A stretch of DNA of 36,379 nt from a virus. The stretch covers positions 1 to 36,379 of the IMG/VR virus record IMGVR_UViG_3300027759_000220; one strand, 5' to 3'. The notes below the pieces were generated by a model. It had not been told where the DNA came from and ran no database searches. It was given only the letters and a program-made list of their open reading frames with translations. The translations under genes and the position numbers were made by a program. The stretch's first letter is position 1. The number at the start of each line of letters is the position of its first letter. This document shows, in pieces, positions 22,455 to 29,052 of this stretch.

Positions 22455-22631
22455 ATGAGTGAATTTGATGCAGTGATGATTGCAGAAGGAGTTCAGGAAG
22501 AAGAATAACATGTAGTTATCGAAGCATGGCAAAAGTTGATTGATACAGGTCTTGCATGGAAGCTTCAAGGAATCTTTGGAAGAACGGCGCAAATACTGAT
22601 TGATGCAGGAATCTGTAATGCATGCCAATGA
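22455..22631 (+). pseudogene. Gene interrupted by in-frame TAA
   Basis: The frame starts MSEFDAVMIAEGVQEEE, meets TAA at 22506, then continues in the same frame with HVVIEAWQKLIDTGLAWKLQ and on to GRTAQILIDAGICNACQ before TGA at 22629. The two halves look like one small phage protein of about 58 aa, with AWQxLIDTGLAWxLQGxFGRTA as its core. I know this as a common phage family of unknown role. Either it is decayed, or the UAA is read through, or the sequence has an error. Confidence 0.65.
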
Positions 22632-22671
22632 TTCATTAACCAATCCATTAAACAATAAGGAGTATTGCCAC

Positions 22672-22785
22672 ATGAGTGAAGAACTTAATGTCAAGTATGA
22701 TGATATCGAAATGGCAATAGAACCAGATGAAGTATTAGACTGGAATGAGGATAAGATAAAATGGCGATATGATATGGCAGATTGA
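22672..22785 (+). CDS. Very small acidic protein, 37 aa
   Basis: AAGGAG lies 9 nt before ATG 22672. MSEELNVKYDDIEMAIEPDE is followed by a DWNEDKIKWRYD tail. It is strongly acidic. It is closed by a terminator 7 nt later. Confidence 0.6.
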   Translation: MSEELNVKYDDIEMAIEPDEVLDWNEDKIKWRYDMAD

Positions 22786-22791
22786 TATAAT

Positions 22792-22838
22792 AACCCTGAT
22801 TCTAACCACAAAAGGTTAGAATCAAGGTTCTTTTTTTT
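22792..22838 (+). terminator. Intrinsic terminator
   Basis: AACCCTGATTCTAACC pairs with GGTTAGAATCAAGGTT (one mismatch) and is followed by T8. Confidence 0.9.
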
Positions 22839-22885
22839 AATCTTAAATTACAAAATTGTTCATCATAATTGATAAATTGTTACCA

Positions 22886-22924
22886 ATAGTATCAGGATAA
22901 AACAAATCCTGATACTATTTTTTT
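22886..22924 (+). terminator. Intrinsic terminator, second in tandem
   Basis: ATAGTATCAGGAT pairs with ATCCTGATACTAT and is followed by T7. With the previous one it closes the block before the cassette array. The roughly 60 bp between them hold nothing recognisable. Confidence 0.9.
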
Positions 22925-22940
22925 ATTGCCCACAACAAAT

Positions 22941-23063
22941 AGTACAAGTGCGTAAAAGGATCTTACACACTTGTACTCTGAGCCTCGCTTCAGAATTACA
23001 GACAACAATGTCGCCTTTCCAAACTGCTTCGGAAAGCCGAGAAGCAAAGCCGATATATGGGTG
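22941..23063 (+). promoter_or_regulatory. Cassette leader, copy 15
   Basis: An inverted pair of promoter-like boxes (AGTACAAGTGCGTAA at 22941, TTACACACTTGTACTCT at 22963), then GAATTACAGACAACAATGTC, then the element at 23021-23063 (loop GGAAAGCCGA). It is followed by AACCAACAACAACAACAAGG and ATG 23095. Confidence 0.85.
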
Positions 23064-23094
23064 TAACCAACAACAACAACAAGGAGAATGAAAG

Positions 23095-23391
23095 ATGAGC
23101 AACACCAACACCAACACCAACACCAACACCAACACCAACACCACCATCAACACCATCATCGATGCAGCAATTTCATTGGATCTTCATCACATATACCGTG
23201 ATAGCAATCATTATAGCATTGAAGTGAATGGTATAGAAGTATGCTATGCCTCAATGGAAAGTGATATCAGATATGCATATCTGAAATTAAAGCCTCTGAT
23301 CCCACAGGAGATGGATGTTAAGTTGTTTTTGCTAATTCCTAGTGAGGCACCATCGATTTATCTTCATGATAAGACACAGATTGAGCTTTAA
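23095..23391 (+). CDS. Protein with N-terminal Asn-Thr repeat
   Basis: A 98-aa protein. Residues 3-16 are an (NT)7 run coded by repeats of AACACC, a likely slippage-prone hexamer tract that looks like an expansion of the CAA-rich leader into the gene. The rest is an alpha/beta domain (IEVNGIEVCYASMES). Its function is unknown. Confidence 0.7.
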   Translation: MSNTNTNTNTNTNTNTTINTIIDAAISLDLHHIYRDSNHYSIEVNGIEVCYASMESDIRYAYLKLKPLIPQEMDVKLFLLIPSEAPSIYLHDKTQIEL

Positions 23392-23400
23392 CCAAAATAA

Positions 23401-23429
23401 AAAAGAGCCTTCTGGCTCTTTTTTTATTT
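23401..23429 (+). terminator. Cassette terminator
   Basis: AAAAGAGCC pairs with GGCTCTTTT and is followed by TTTATTTG. Confidence 0.85.
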
Positions 23430-23437
23430 GTCATTCC

Positions 23438-23540
23438 TTTTACACACTTGTACTCTGAGCCTCGCTTCAGAATTACAGACAACAATGTCGCCTTTCCAAA
23501 CTGCTTCGGAAAGCCGAGAAGCAAAGCCGATATATGGGTG
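23438..23540 (+). promoter_or_regulatory. Cassette leader, copy 16
   Basis: TTTTACACACTTGTACTCT at 23438, then the same 40 bp as in the 22941 leader, then the element at 23498-23540. The box-to-element stretch is nearly identical to that of copy 15. Confidence 0.9.
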
Positions 23541-23571
23541 TAACCAATAACCAACAACGAGGAGACGAAAG

Positions 23572-23889
23572 ATGAATGCTAACATCACGGTTTTTGGCGA
23601 AAGCTACAAAGTAACGATAAAGGAATCCCGTTACAACAATAATGGGAATATTGCTTTGGTTGCTTACAACCAAGAGGATAATTCCCTGTTTGGTAAAATA
23701 ACGGCTAACATCGAGGAAACAATCAAGAAGGGATACATCCTCGTAAAAACATATGGGGAAAATGAGGAATGGGTTCCTCAAATTCTGGCTCAATTGCCAA
23801 ACAATTTCCGCAGCACAGGTCAAACCCTGTCTGTGGGATTCACAGAATTAGAAATCTGGGAATACTTCCCAGAGTCGATCAACAATTAG
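23572..23889 (+). CDS. DUF4313-like protein
   Basis: A 105-aa protein with GAGGAG 8 nt upstream. The order NIALVAYNQEDNSLFGKITANI, then GYILVKTYGENEEWVPQIL, then FRSTGQTLSVGFTELEIWEY matches the DUF4313-type pattern (beta strand, KTYSENE-like centre, TGR.xSxGF end). That family is found on mobile elements and has no established role. Its stop is TAG. Confidence 0.65.
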   Translation: MNANITVFGESYKVTIKESRYNNNGNIALVAYNQEDNSLFGKITANIEETIKKGYILVKTYGENEEWVPQILAQLPNNFRSTGQTLSVGFTELEIWEYFPESINN

Positions 23890-23926
23890 TTTTCAACCTC
23901 AACAACCAACAATCAAAAGGAGAAAT

Positions 23927-24253
23927 ATGATGCGTGATTTTTACGATTGGGACACAACACCGTATGAAGTAGAAGGACAGATGTTGGGATCGAATTACGA
24001 TCCTATCAAGGCAAGAGAGGAGGCAAGGGAAACAATAAAGATTCTCTGCCGAAAGTTCGGGGTTCCACCTGCTGGTAGTCTCCTGAAGGTTCATAGCAAC
24101 CCTCATGATTTTGGAAACTACTACAGCATCCGGTTTATTTTCAATGATGCAGATGATGATCACATTGAATACCTTAACAGGGTAGAAAACAATTGGCCAA
24201 AAGATTGGGATGATTCTGAATTTGTGGCAGCAGAACAACCTGCTTCCAAATGA
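23927..24253 (+). CDS. Small protein, paralogue of 17296
   Basis: A 108-aa protein with AAGGAG 6 nt upstream. It shares with the protein at 17296 the DWDTTP, NYDP, AREEARET, VPPAGSLLK and RFIFN positions, but lacks its internal LRIDET repeat. It lies 35 nt after the DUF4313-like gene, in the same cassette, with no leader element of its own. Confidence 0.7.
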   Translation: MMRDFYDWDTTPYEVEGQMLGSNYDPIKAREEARETIKILCRKFGVPPAGSLLKVHSNPHDFGNYYSIRFIFNDADDDHIEYLNRVENNWPKDWDDSEFVAAEQPASK

Positions 24254-24254
24254 A

Positions 24255-24387
24255 CATCGAATACTCTACAAGACATCGAATACTCTACAAGCAAGTAGAG
24301 TATTCTACAAGACATAGAATACTCTACAAGACATAGAGTATTCTACAAGACATAGAGTATTCTACACGGTGTATAATACTCTATAGG
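24255..24387. repeat. Iteron-like array C
   Basis: Seven units of 19-20 bp in both orientations (GAATACTCTAC and GTAGAGTATTCTAC), the longest array. It lies just before the gene at 24409. Confidence 0.85.
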
Positions 24388-24408
24388 TTGATATACGGAG
24401 TTCATAAT

Positions 24409-24822
24409 ATGAATGATGCGATTATTGTGGCCCTTCTTAAAAGCCTGAAATCACCTGAACTCAAACCCGGTCAATATCAGGTTGATGAGGTCGTCACCCT
24501 TCACATTAAGGGTAACATCACAAAAGATAATGAGGAACTTTACACTCCAACAGTGCAAGTTCCTCAGAAGCTCCTAATGGCCTGTCTCCTAGAAAGACTA
24601 GGTGCTATTCGTGAATGCACAATTGATCTTATCACTAAAGCCATGAGTGATGCCATCAGACTCAATGAGTCTGGATCGACTCACCTTGGCCATTTCTTGA
24701 AAGACTACGATGATGCCATGGAGCGTGTCCAAGATGTGCTTGGAAACCTTCCAAAGAAAACACGAACTGGCAAAACCAAGGTCAAAGCAACAGTAACAGA
24801 AGTCAAAACAGTAAAAGTATAA
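24409..24822 (+). CDS. Hypothetical protein
   Basis: A 137-aa protein. ATG 24409 has GGAG 9 nt upstream; a TTG at 24388 lies upstream of it. The N-terminal part is beta-type (QYQVDEVVTLHIKG), the centre is helical with conserved-looking KLLMACLLERLGAIRE, and the tail is Lys/Thr/Val-rich (KTRTGKTKVKATVTEVKTV), possibly nucleic-acid binding. It is flanked on both sides by iteron arrays. Confidence 0.7.
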   Translation: MNDAIIVALLKSLKSPELKPGQYQVDEVVTLHIKGNITKDNEELYTPTVQVPQKLLMACLLERLGAIRECTIDLITKAMSDAIRLNESGSTHLGHFLKDYDDAMERVQDVLGNLPKKTRTGKTKVKATVTEVKTVKV

Positions 24823-24847
24823 TATGTGATCAGAATACAAATAATGA

Positions 24848-24936
24848 TATAGAGTATTCAACAAGCAAATAGAGTATTCTACAAGCACATAGAATACTCT
24901 ACAAGCACATAGAATACTCTACAAGCATATATGGTA
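24848..24936. repeat. Iteron-like array D
   Basis: Four units of 20 bp in mixed orientation (ATAGAGTATTC and ATAGAATACTC, each followed by ACAAGC), ending in a decayed fifth. Confidence 0.8.
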
Positions 24937-24965
24937 TTGCACGATATAGAATTATACTTATATAA

Positions 24966-25008
24966 AAGAAGGGTCATCCACAATAAATGGATGACCCTTC
25001 TTTTTTTT
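24966..25008 (+). terminator. Intrinsic terminator
   Basis: AGAAGGGTCATCCA pairs with TGGATGACCCTTCT and is followed by T8. Confidence 0.92.
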
Positions 25009-25052
25009 ATGCCCATATTGTCACAAACCACAATTAAAATGGAGTTCCTATC

Positions 25053-25223
25053 ATGGATGGCAACATTTTTGATTCCGATGCATTGGATGGTATGCTCAAA
25101 ATAAACATCGTAATCGGCCAAAATCAATTGCCAGTAAGCAAACCACAAGAAGATGAAATACTATTTTGCTCATCCAAAATCATCAAGGAAACATATAGCC
25201 GTTGGCTAATGTCTGCTTCTTAA
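25053..25223 (+). CDS. Small protein, 56 aa
   Basis: ATGGAG lies 7 nt before ATG 25053. It is acidic at the N-terminus (MDGNIFDSDALDGM), with a KINIVIGQNQ beta strand and a basic-aromatic end (KETYSRWLMSAS). No family is recognised. It starts 45 nt after a terminator, without a leader element. Confidence 0.55.
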   Translation: MDGNIFDSDALDGMLKINIVIGQNQLPVSKPQEDEILFCSSKIIKETYSRWLMSAS

Positions 25224-25257
25224 TTCCTACAATTATAGACAAGAATGTCCTCTTTCC

Positions 25258-25300
25258 AAACTGCTTCGGAAAGGGGAGAAGCAAAGCCGATATTATGATG
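25258..25300 (+). promoter_or_regulatory. Leader element, copy 17
   Basis: Loop GGAAAGGGGA, preceded by CCTCTTTCC. The tail reads CCGATATTATGATG. There is no promoter-like box upstream, so this gene may be read through from 25053. Confidence 0.9.
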
Positions 25301-25334
25301 TGGCGACAATGATTCTTTTCAGGAGCGTTTTCAA

Positions 25335-25580
25335 ATGGCTAGTCTTACAAAGTCAAAAGAGGAAGTCCAGAAGCAAGTCGAGGAATTCAACAAGGCGGTT
25401 TACAACCGTCTTGACGCTTGGGTTCCTGCATGCGGAGGAACAGAAGTTCCGTTCCGTTCAAGGAGCGGAGCAACTCTACTCTACTGCTTCAACCCTCGCC
25501 TTGGCAAACATGCCTACATCAATCTAGAAACAGACATGATCCTAGAAGATGAAGAGGCCTTCGCTCACCTCAACAAATAA
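25335..25580 (+). CDS. Conserved small phage-type protein
   Basis: An 81-aa protein with AGGAG 10 nt upstream. A helical N-terminus (KSKEEVQKQVEEFNKAVYNRL) is followed by VPFRSRSGATLLYCFNPRLGKHAYINLETDMIL, whose pattern (SG..LLYC..P..G.HAYLN..TD) recurs in phage proteins of unknown role. It is closed by the terminator at 25585. Confidence 0.7.
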   Translation: MASLTKSKEEVQKQVEEFNKAVYNRLDAWVPACGGTEVPFRSRSGATLLYCFNPRLGKHAYINLETDMILEDEEAFAHLNK

Positions 25581-25584
25581 GCCA

Positions 25585-25625
25585 ATTCAGATGGGAGCGA
25601 CACATGCTCCCATCTGAATTTTTTT
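25585..25625 (+). terminator. Cassette terminator
   Basis: ATTCAGATGGGAGC pairs with GCTCCCATCTGAAT and is followed by T5-7. Confidence 0.92.
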
Positions 25626-25640
25626 ATGTATTTAATATGA

Positions 25641-25777
25641 GAGTACAAGTGTGTAAAAACTCTTTACATACTTGTACTCTGAGCTTCGCTGTCGCCTCGA
25701 AGAGGCCAATTACAGACAAGCAAGTCTGTTGTCCAAACTGCTTCGGAAAGCCGAGAAGCAAAGCCGATATATGGGTG
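25641..25777 (+). promoter_or_regulatory. Cassette leader, copy 18
   Basis: An inverted pair of promoter-like boxes at 25641-25658 and 25662-25680, then an ACAGACAAG...CTTGTCTGT-like inverted repeat, then the element at 25735-25777 (loop GGAAAGCCGA). Confidence 0.85.
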
Positions 25778-25829
25778 TAACGAAACCAATGGTCGCCCCT
25801 CACACGCACGGGGCACGGAGGCATCACTC

Positions 25830-26138
25830 ATGGCCGCTAATAATTACTCGGTTCAGGGTATCGCTTGGGTCGAGAATTCCCTTGAGGGCATCGCCCAAAG
25901 GGACAAGATTACCCTGAGATCCATCTGGGGTCAGACGGAACTCCGTCTTTCCGGCACGGAGTACGCCATAGGGGAACTCCGTGCCAAGCTGCATAAGCTT
26001 GAGGAGGATCACCGCCTCTTTTCCGCTCGCAAGGAGGCGATATTTAATGCGTATTTCCTCCTTCGCAAGGAGGAAAATCCGTCTATAGACGAGGATGACA
26101 CCTTGTGTGAAATCAAGGATGACATTGAAATAGATTGA
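25830..26138 (+). CDS. Helical protein, function unknown
   Basis: A 102-aa protein. GGAGG lies about 8 nt before ATG 25830. A beta-type first third (DKITLRSIWGQTELRLSGTEY) is followed by a long amphipathic helix (IGELRAKLHKLEEDHRLFSARKEAI in part), probably a coiled coil, and an acidic tail. Its GC is clearly higher than that of its neighbours, suggesting separate origin. Confidence 0.7.
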   Translation: MAANNYSVQGIAWVENSLEGIAQRDKITLRSIWGQTELRLSGTEYAIGELRAKLHKLEEDHRLFSARKEAIFNAYFLLRKEENPSIDEDDTLCEIKDDIEID

Positions 26139-26147
26139 CGAGTCTCT

Positions 26148-26179
26148 AGGAGTAGGATACAATCCTACTCCTTTTTTTT
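26148..26179 (+). terminator. Cassette terminator
   Basis: AGGAGTAGGAT pairs with ATCCTACTCCT and is followed by T7. Confidence 0.92.
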
Positions 26180-26193
26180 CAAAAGCGAAGCTC

Positions 26194-26355
26194 AGAGTAC
26201 AAGTTTACAAAAAATTTTTACACACTTGTACTATCAGTAATTCCAAATTCACCTTTACACACTTGTACTCTGAGCCTCGCTCCAGAATTACAGACAAGAT
26301 TGTCCCCTTTCCAAACTGCTTCGGAAAGCCGAGAAGCAAAGCCGATATATGGGTG
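26194..26355 (+). promoter_or_regulatory. Cassette leader, copy 19
   Basis: Three promoter-like boxes: one reversed at 26194-26208, and forward copies at 26215-26233 and 26253-26271. The element is at 26313-26355 (loop GGAAAGCCGA). Confidence 0.85.
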
Positions 26356-26387
26356 TAACCAACAACAACAACAACAAGGAGAATGAA

Positions 26388-26609
26388 ATGAGCGAATCAT
26401 GCGTAATCAAGGGCGAAGAAAATACTCGCCGCTACCAACTTGTAGTGCTTGTAAAAGCACTACAGATACATGTACTTTCGGGAGGCCAGATGCGCCTCAC
26501 AAGAGCCGATTACATCGGCCTAGCGAGAAATCTAGGCTATAAGGGACGAACTGCAAAGTCTCTTCTTGCCGACATACTAAGCAAGAACCCTGACTTGAAC
26601 AGGGCGTAA
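26388..26609 (+). CDS. Small basic protein, function unknown
   Basis: A 73-aa protein. ATG 26388 has AAGGAG 8 nt upstream. It is helical and basic, with LTRADYIGLARNLGYKGRTAKSLL in its second half, which could be a small DNA-binding helix-turn-helix. It contains an inverted CTTGTAGTGCTTGTAAAAGC-like segment at 26439-26462. There is no terminator between it and the next leader. Confidence 0.65.
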   Translation: MSESCVIKGEENTRRYQLVVLVKALQIHVLSGGQMRLTRADYIGLARNLGYKGRTAKSLLADILSKNPDLNRA

Positions 26610-26633
26610 TACAGACAATAATGTCCCCTTTCC

Positions 26634-26676
26634 AAACTGCTTCGGAAAGGGGAGAAGCAAAGCCGATATATGGGTG
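26634..26676 (+). promoter_or_regulatory. Leader element, copy 20
   Basis: Loop GGAAAGGGGA with CCCCTTTCC upstream, so the 9-bp alternative stem is possible. There is no promoter-like box; it is an internal copy of a two-gene cassette. Confidence 0.9.
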
Positions 26677-26707
26677 TGGTGACAATGATTCTTCAGGAGT
26701 GCGAGAG

Positions 26708-26944
26708 ATGAAGAAACGGAAGTATGCCTTTGTTTCTCTAATCGAAACCCCTAACAGGGGGGTCGAGGTTTCTTATCACTTCCGCAGCGATCTGCGTGAG
26801 GTGATGGAAGGACTCGGCTACCGTGAGGGTAGCTATGAGGTCCATCCTGAAGGGATGGCTTCCAAGCCCTCACCGTGGAAGCCAGCCAAGGTGCCTGTAA
26901 ACAGGCTCCTCGGCGTATCCAAGCTCGTCTACGAGCTTGGATGA
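26708..26944 (+). CDS. Small basic protein, function unknown
   Basis: A 78-aa protein. ATG 26708 has AGGAG about 10 nt upstream. It begins MKKRKYAFVSLIETPNRG, followed by HFRSDLREVMEGLGYREGSY and a Pro/Lys-rich KPSPWKPAKVP stretch. It is GC-richer than average for the window. It is closed by the terminator at 26952. Confidence 0.65.
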   Translation: MKKRKYAFVSLIETPNRGVEVSYHFRSDLREVMEGLGYREGSYEVHPEGMASKPSPWKPAKVPVNRLLGVSKLVYELG

Positions 26945-26951
26945 TATTGTG

Positions 26952-26990
26952 GAGCATGAAGGGTAATTAAACCCTTCATGCTCTTTTTTA
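26952..26990 (+). terminator. Cassette terminator
   Basis: GAGCATGAAGGGT pairs with ACCCTTCATGCTC and is followed by T6. Confidence 0.92.
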
Positions 26991-27001
26991 TTTGCCATTA
27001 C

Positions 27002-27100
27002 TTTTACGCACTTGTACTCTCAGTCCCGACAATTACAGACAAGCAAGTCTGTTGTCCAAACTCCTTCGGAAAGCCGAGAAGCAAAGCCGATATATGGGTG
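27002..27100 (+). promoter_or_regulatory. Cassette leader, copy 21
   Basis: TTTTACGCACTTGTACTCT at 27002, then the element at 27058-27100. The 5' arm is TCCTTC, breaking one pair with GAAGCA. Confidence 0.9.
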
Positions 27101-27131
27101 TAACCAACAACAACAACAAGGAGAATGAAAG

Positions 27132-27245
27132 ATGATCAGCTTGATAATTTTGGGTGCTATTGGCATATATTGTGCGAGAAAAATGCTAGCAGAAAAGTGG
27201 GACGGTGAATCATTGAATAGCACCACCAGCTACGAGCGATACTGA
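27132..27245 (+). CDS. Small membrane peptide, 37 aa
   Basis: AAGGAG lies 8 nt before ATG 27132. MISLIILGAIGIYCA is a probable N-terminal membrane anchor, followed by a charged and Ser/Thr/Tyr-rich outer or cytoplasmic tail (RKMLAEKWDGESL). The full cassette leader supports real expression. A membrane-targeting host-interference role is possible. Confidence 0.6.
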   Translation: MISLIILGAIGIYCARKMLAEKWDGESLNSTTSYERY

Positions 27246-27273
27246 CAATTATAGACAAGTTTGTCCCCTTTCC

Positions 27274-27316
27274 AAACTCTTTCGGAAAGGGGAGAAGCAA
27301 AGCCGATATATGGGTG
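27274..27316 (+). promoter_or_regulatory. Leader element, copy 22
   Basis: 5' arm TCTTTC, loop GGAAAGGGGA, with CCCCTTTCC upstream. It is internal to a two-gene cassette and lies 30 nt before the next ATG. Confidence 0.9.
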
Positions 27317-27346
27317 TGGCGACAACAGTACCAAGGAGAATGAAAG

Positions 27347-27817
27347 ATGAGCGTTGCTCAATTTTTTGCGACGAAAGGCCAATTCATCAAGGTTTCTTTC
27401 CAGACAGAAAAGAAGCCTTCTTCTGCCCACAAGGGCACGATTCTTCGCAAAGAAACAACCGGAGTTTTCAGGGCTGGCATTAACTTTGCCAACCTCAAAT
27501 CGGTGCGGGAAGGCATCGAAAATAACGAGAGAGGCGAGGTTCAGCCCTTGCCTTGGGGGAATTGGGTGCGATTCCCGTACCTTATCGAACACAATGGCGC
27601 AAATTATCTGCGCCTGTACCCTGCCGTAAACGGCAAGGTTACTGTTAAGTACCTTGTCAACGGGCAGGCCGTTGACAAAGCTGTTTTCAACAGCTACCTC
27701 ACTCCAAGTGAGGCCAACAGGACAGATCCTGTTGAATGTTTCACTGTAAAGGCTGACAACATCGTCAGCATTGGCAGTGAAGCAGTAGAGACTGTTGAGG
27801 CTGCTGAAGCAGCCTAA
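27347..27817 (+). CDS. Hypothetical protein, about 156 aa
   Basis: AAGGAG lies 8 nt before ATG 27347. It is basic and beta-rich (FIKVSFQTEKKPSSAHKGTI; LRLYPAVNGKVTVKYLVNGQ), with an acidic Ala/Glu C-terminal tail (ETVEAAEAA). The tail resembles that of the AT-hook protein at 1692 (EATVEAVA). It is one of the larger cassette genes and GC-richer than the window. Its function is unknown. Confidence 0.7.
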   Translation: MSVAQFFATKGQFIKVSFQTEKKPSSAHKGTILRKETTGVFRAGINFANLKSVREGIENNERGEVQPLPWGNWVRFPYLIEHNGANYLRLYPAVNGKVTVKYLVNGQAVDKAVFNSYLTPSEANRTDPVECFTVKADNIVSIGSEAVETVEAAEAA

Positions 27818-27853
27818 CAAATAAGGATGCAACAACAACCAAAAGGAGAGAGA

Positions 27854-27940
27854 AATGATTTTCCAATTATGTGAGTTGCTTGGTATTGCAGACTTAGTGT
27901 GGGCAATCCTCAATCAATTTTGGGGAGGATTCTAAAGTAG
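27854..27940 (+). CDS. Possible 28-aa peptide
   Basis: AAAGGAGAGAG lies just before ATG 27854, and the peptide reads MIFQLCELLGIADLVWGNPQ and then eight more residues. It is hydrophobic at its N-terminus. The good ribosome site is the only support. Confidence 0.4.
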
Positions 27941-28013
27941 AGTATTCTACAAGACATGGAATACTCTACAAGCAAGTAGAGTATTCTACAAGCAAGTAGA
28001 GTATTCTACAAGA
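27936..28013. repeat. Iteron-like array E
   Basis: Four units of 19-20 bp: GTAGAGTATTCTAC three times and GGAATACTCTAC once in reverse, followed by a terminator. Confidence 0.85.
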
Positions 28014-28033
28014 ATCATTTATATCAAATTATA

Positions 28034-28075
28034 ATACATGATGGCATCACAATATGCCATCATGTATGTTTTTTT
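28034..28075 (+). terminator. Intrinsic terminator
   Basis: ATACATGATGGCAT pairs with ATGCCATCATGTAT and is followed by GT7. Confidence 0.9.
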
Positions 28076-28122
28076 ATTTCTATTTCTTTTATACACAATT
28101 TCTTAACCACAAAGGAGTCAAC

Positions 28123-28335
28123 ATGTTTTGTGTAATGGCTAAAAGCAAAAAACTATTCTGTGCTTCGGTTGATATGCTCGGAAAAATAAAAAAGGTAATA
28201 TCATCATTAAATGATAATGATGATGATATAGTTTTTTATATTGATAATTGCGAAGAAAAAGAAATGTCAGTATCAGTGATCGATTCTTTTAAGAAAGCTT
28301 TGGAAATTATAGAAAGTGCATATGTTTTTGCTTGA
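28123..28335 (+). CDS. Small protein, function unknown
   Basis: A 70-aa protein. ATG 28123 has AAAGGAG 6 nt upstream. It begins MFCVMAKSKKLFCASVDML, then has an Asn/Asp cluster (NDNDDD), then a helical end. It has no leader element. It is AT-rich, unlike the GC-richer cassette genes on either side. Confidence 0.6.
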   Translation: MFCVMAKSKKLFCASVDMLGKIKKVISSLNDNDDDIVFYIDNCEEKEMSVSVIDSFKKALEIIESAYVFA

Positions 28336-28381
28336 TATATGATAATATGAAACTATGCATATCAACATCCGCATATGAAAC

Positions 28382-28451
28382 TCTGCATATCAACTTATGC
28401 ATATCAACTTATGCATATCAACTTATGCATATCAACTTATACATATCAACC
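28382..28451. repeat. Tandem 14-bp repeat
   Basis: About five units of TATGCATATCAACT; decayed units extend left to 28353. It lies between a gene and a leader element, the place taken elsewhere by iteron arrays or promoter-like boxes. Confidence 0.85.
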
Positions 28452-28481
28452 TCGTAATACAGACAAGTTTCTCCTCTTTCC

Positions 28482-28524
28482 AAACTGCTTCGGAAAGGGG
28501 AGAAGCAAAGCCGATATATGGGTG
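28482..28524 (+). promoter_or_regulatory. Leader element, copy 23
   Basis: Loop GGAAAGGGGA with CCTCTTTCC upstream. The CAA-rich spacer and AAGGAG follow before ATG 28556. Confidence 0.9.
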
Positions 28525-28555
28525 TAACCAACAACAACAACAAGGAGAATGAAAG

Positions 28556-28867
28556 ATGGCAAATTTTGTCAATTTGACACCTCATGCGATCAACCTCAAC
28601 GATGGGCGGGTTTTCCCCCCATCTGGGGTTGTGGCTCGTGTTTCGTCGTCACACACACCATTCGATGGTGATGGTGTGGCAACACTCACCTTCGGTGATG
28701 TTGTAGGCCTTCCTGACCAGCAGGACGGTGTTTTGCTTATTACATCGGCCTTGGTGGCTCAAGCTGCCAAGAGGCAGGATGTGGTTTCCCCAGCCACGGG
28801 CCACCATGATTGTGTCCGTAACGACAAAGGGCATATTGTTTCAGTGCCCGGATTCGTCCGTGGTTAA
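28556..28867 (+). CDS. LTPHAINLNDGR-type conserved phage protein
   Basis: A 103-aa protein with AAGGAG 8 nt upstream. MANFVNLTPHAINLNDGR leads into FPPSGVVARVSSS, then FGDVVGLPDQQDGVLLITSALV, then RQDVVSPATG. I recognise this order as a widespread phage/bacterial family of unknown function (LTPH start, PPSG, VTSALV, DVVSP). It is of normal length. GC is high for the window, which suggests recent arrival as a cassette. It is probably a distant relative of the protein at 21679. Confidence 0.8.
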   Translation: MANFVNLTPHAINLNDGRVFPPSGVVARVSSSHTPFDGDGVATLTFGDVVGLPDQQDGVLLITSALVAQAAKRQDVVSPATGHHDCVRNDKGHIVSVPGFVRG

Positions 28868-28875
28868 TTAACAAA

Positions 28876-28914
28876 AAATAAGAGAGACTAAATGTCTCTC
28901 TTATTTTTTTATTT
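28876..28914 (+). terminator. Cassette terminator
   Basis: AAATAAGAGAGAC pairs with GTCTCTCTTATTT and is followed by T5. Confidence 0.9.
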
Positions 28915-28922
28915 GCCATTAC

Positions 28923-29021
28923 TTTTACGCACTTGTACTCTCAGTCCCGAAAATAAAGGACAAGATTGTCTGTTGTCCAAACTGCTTCGGAAAGCCGAGA
29001 AGCAAAGCCGATATATGGGTG
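28923..29021 (+). promoter_or_regulatory. Cassette leader, copy 24
   Basis: TTTTACGCACTTGTACTCT, then GGACAAGATTGTC and TGTTGTCC (GGACAA/TTGTCC inverted repeat), then the element at 28979-29021 (loop GGAAAGCCGA). Confidence 0.9.
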
Positions 29022-29052
29022 TAACCAATAACCAACAACGAGGAGACGAAAG

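Noticed and set aside
22455-22631. UAA reassigned to an amino acid
   Set aside because: TAA ends most genes of the window in the right place with terminators following, so the standard code holds.
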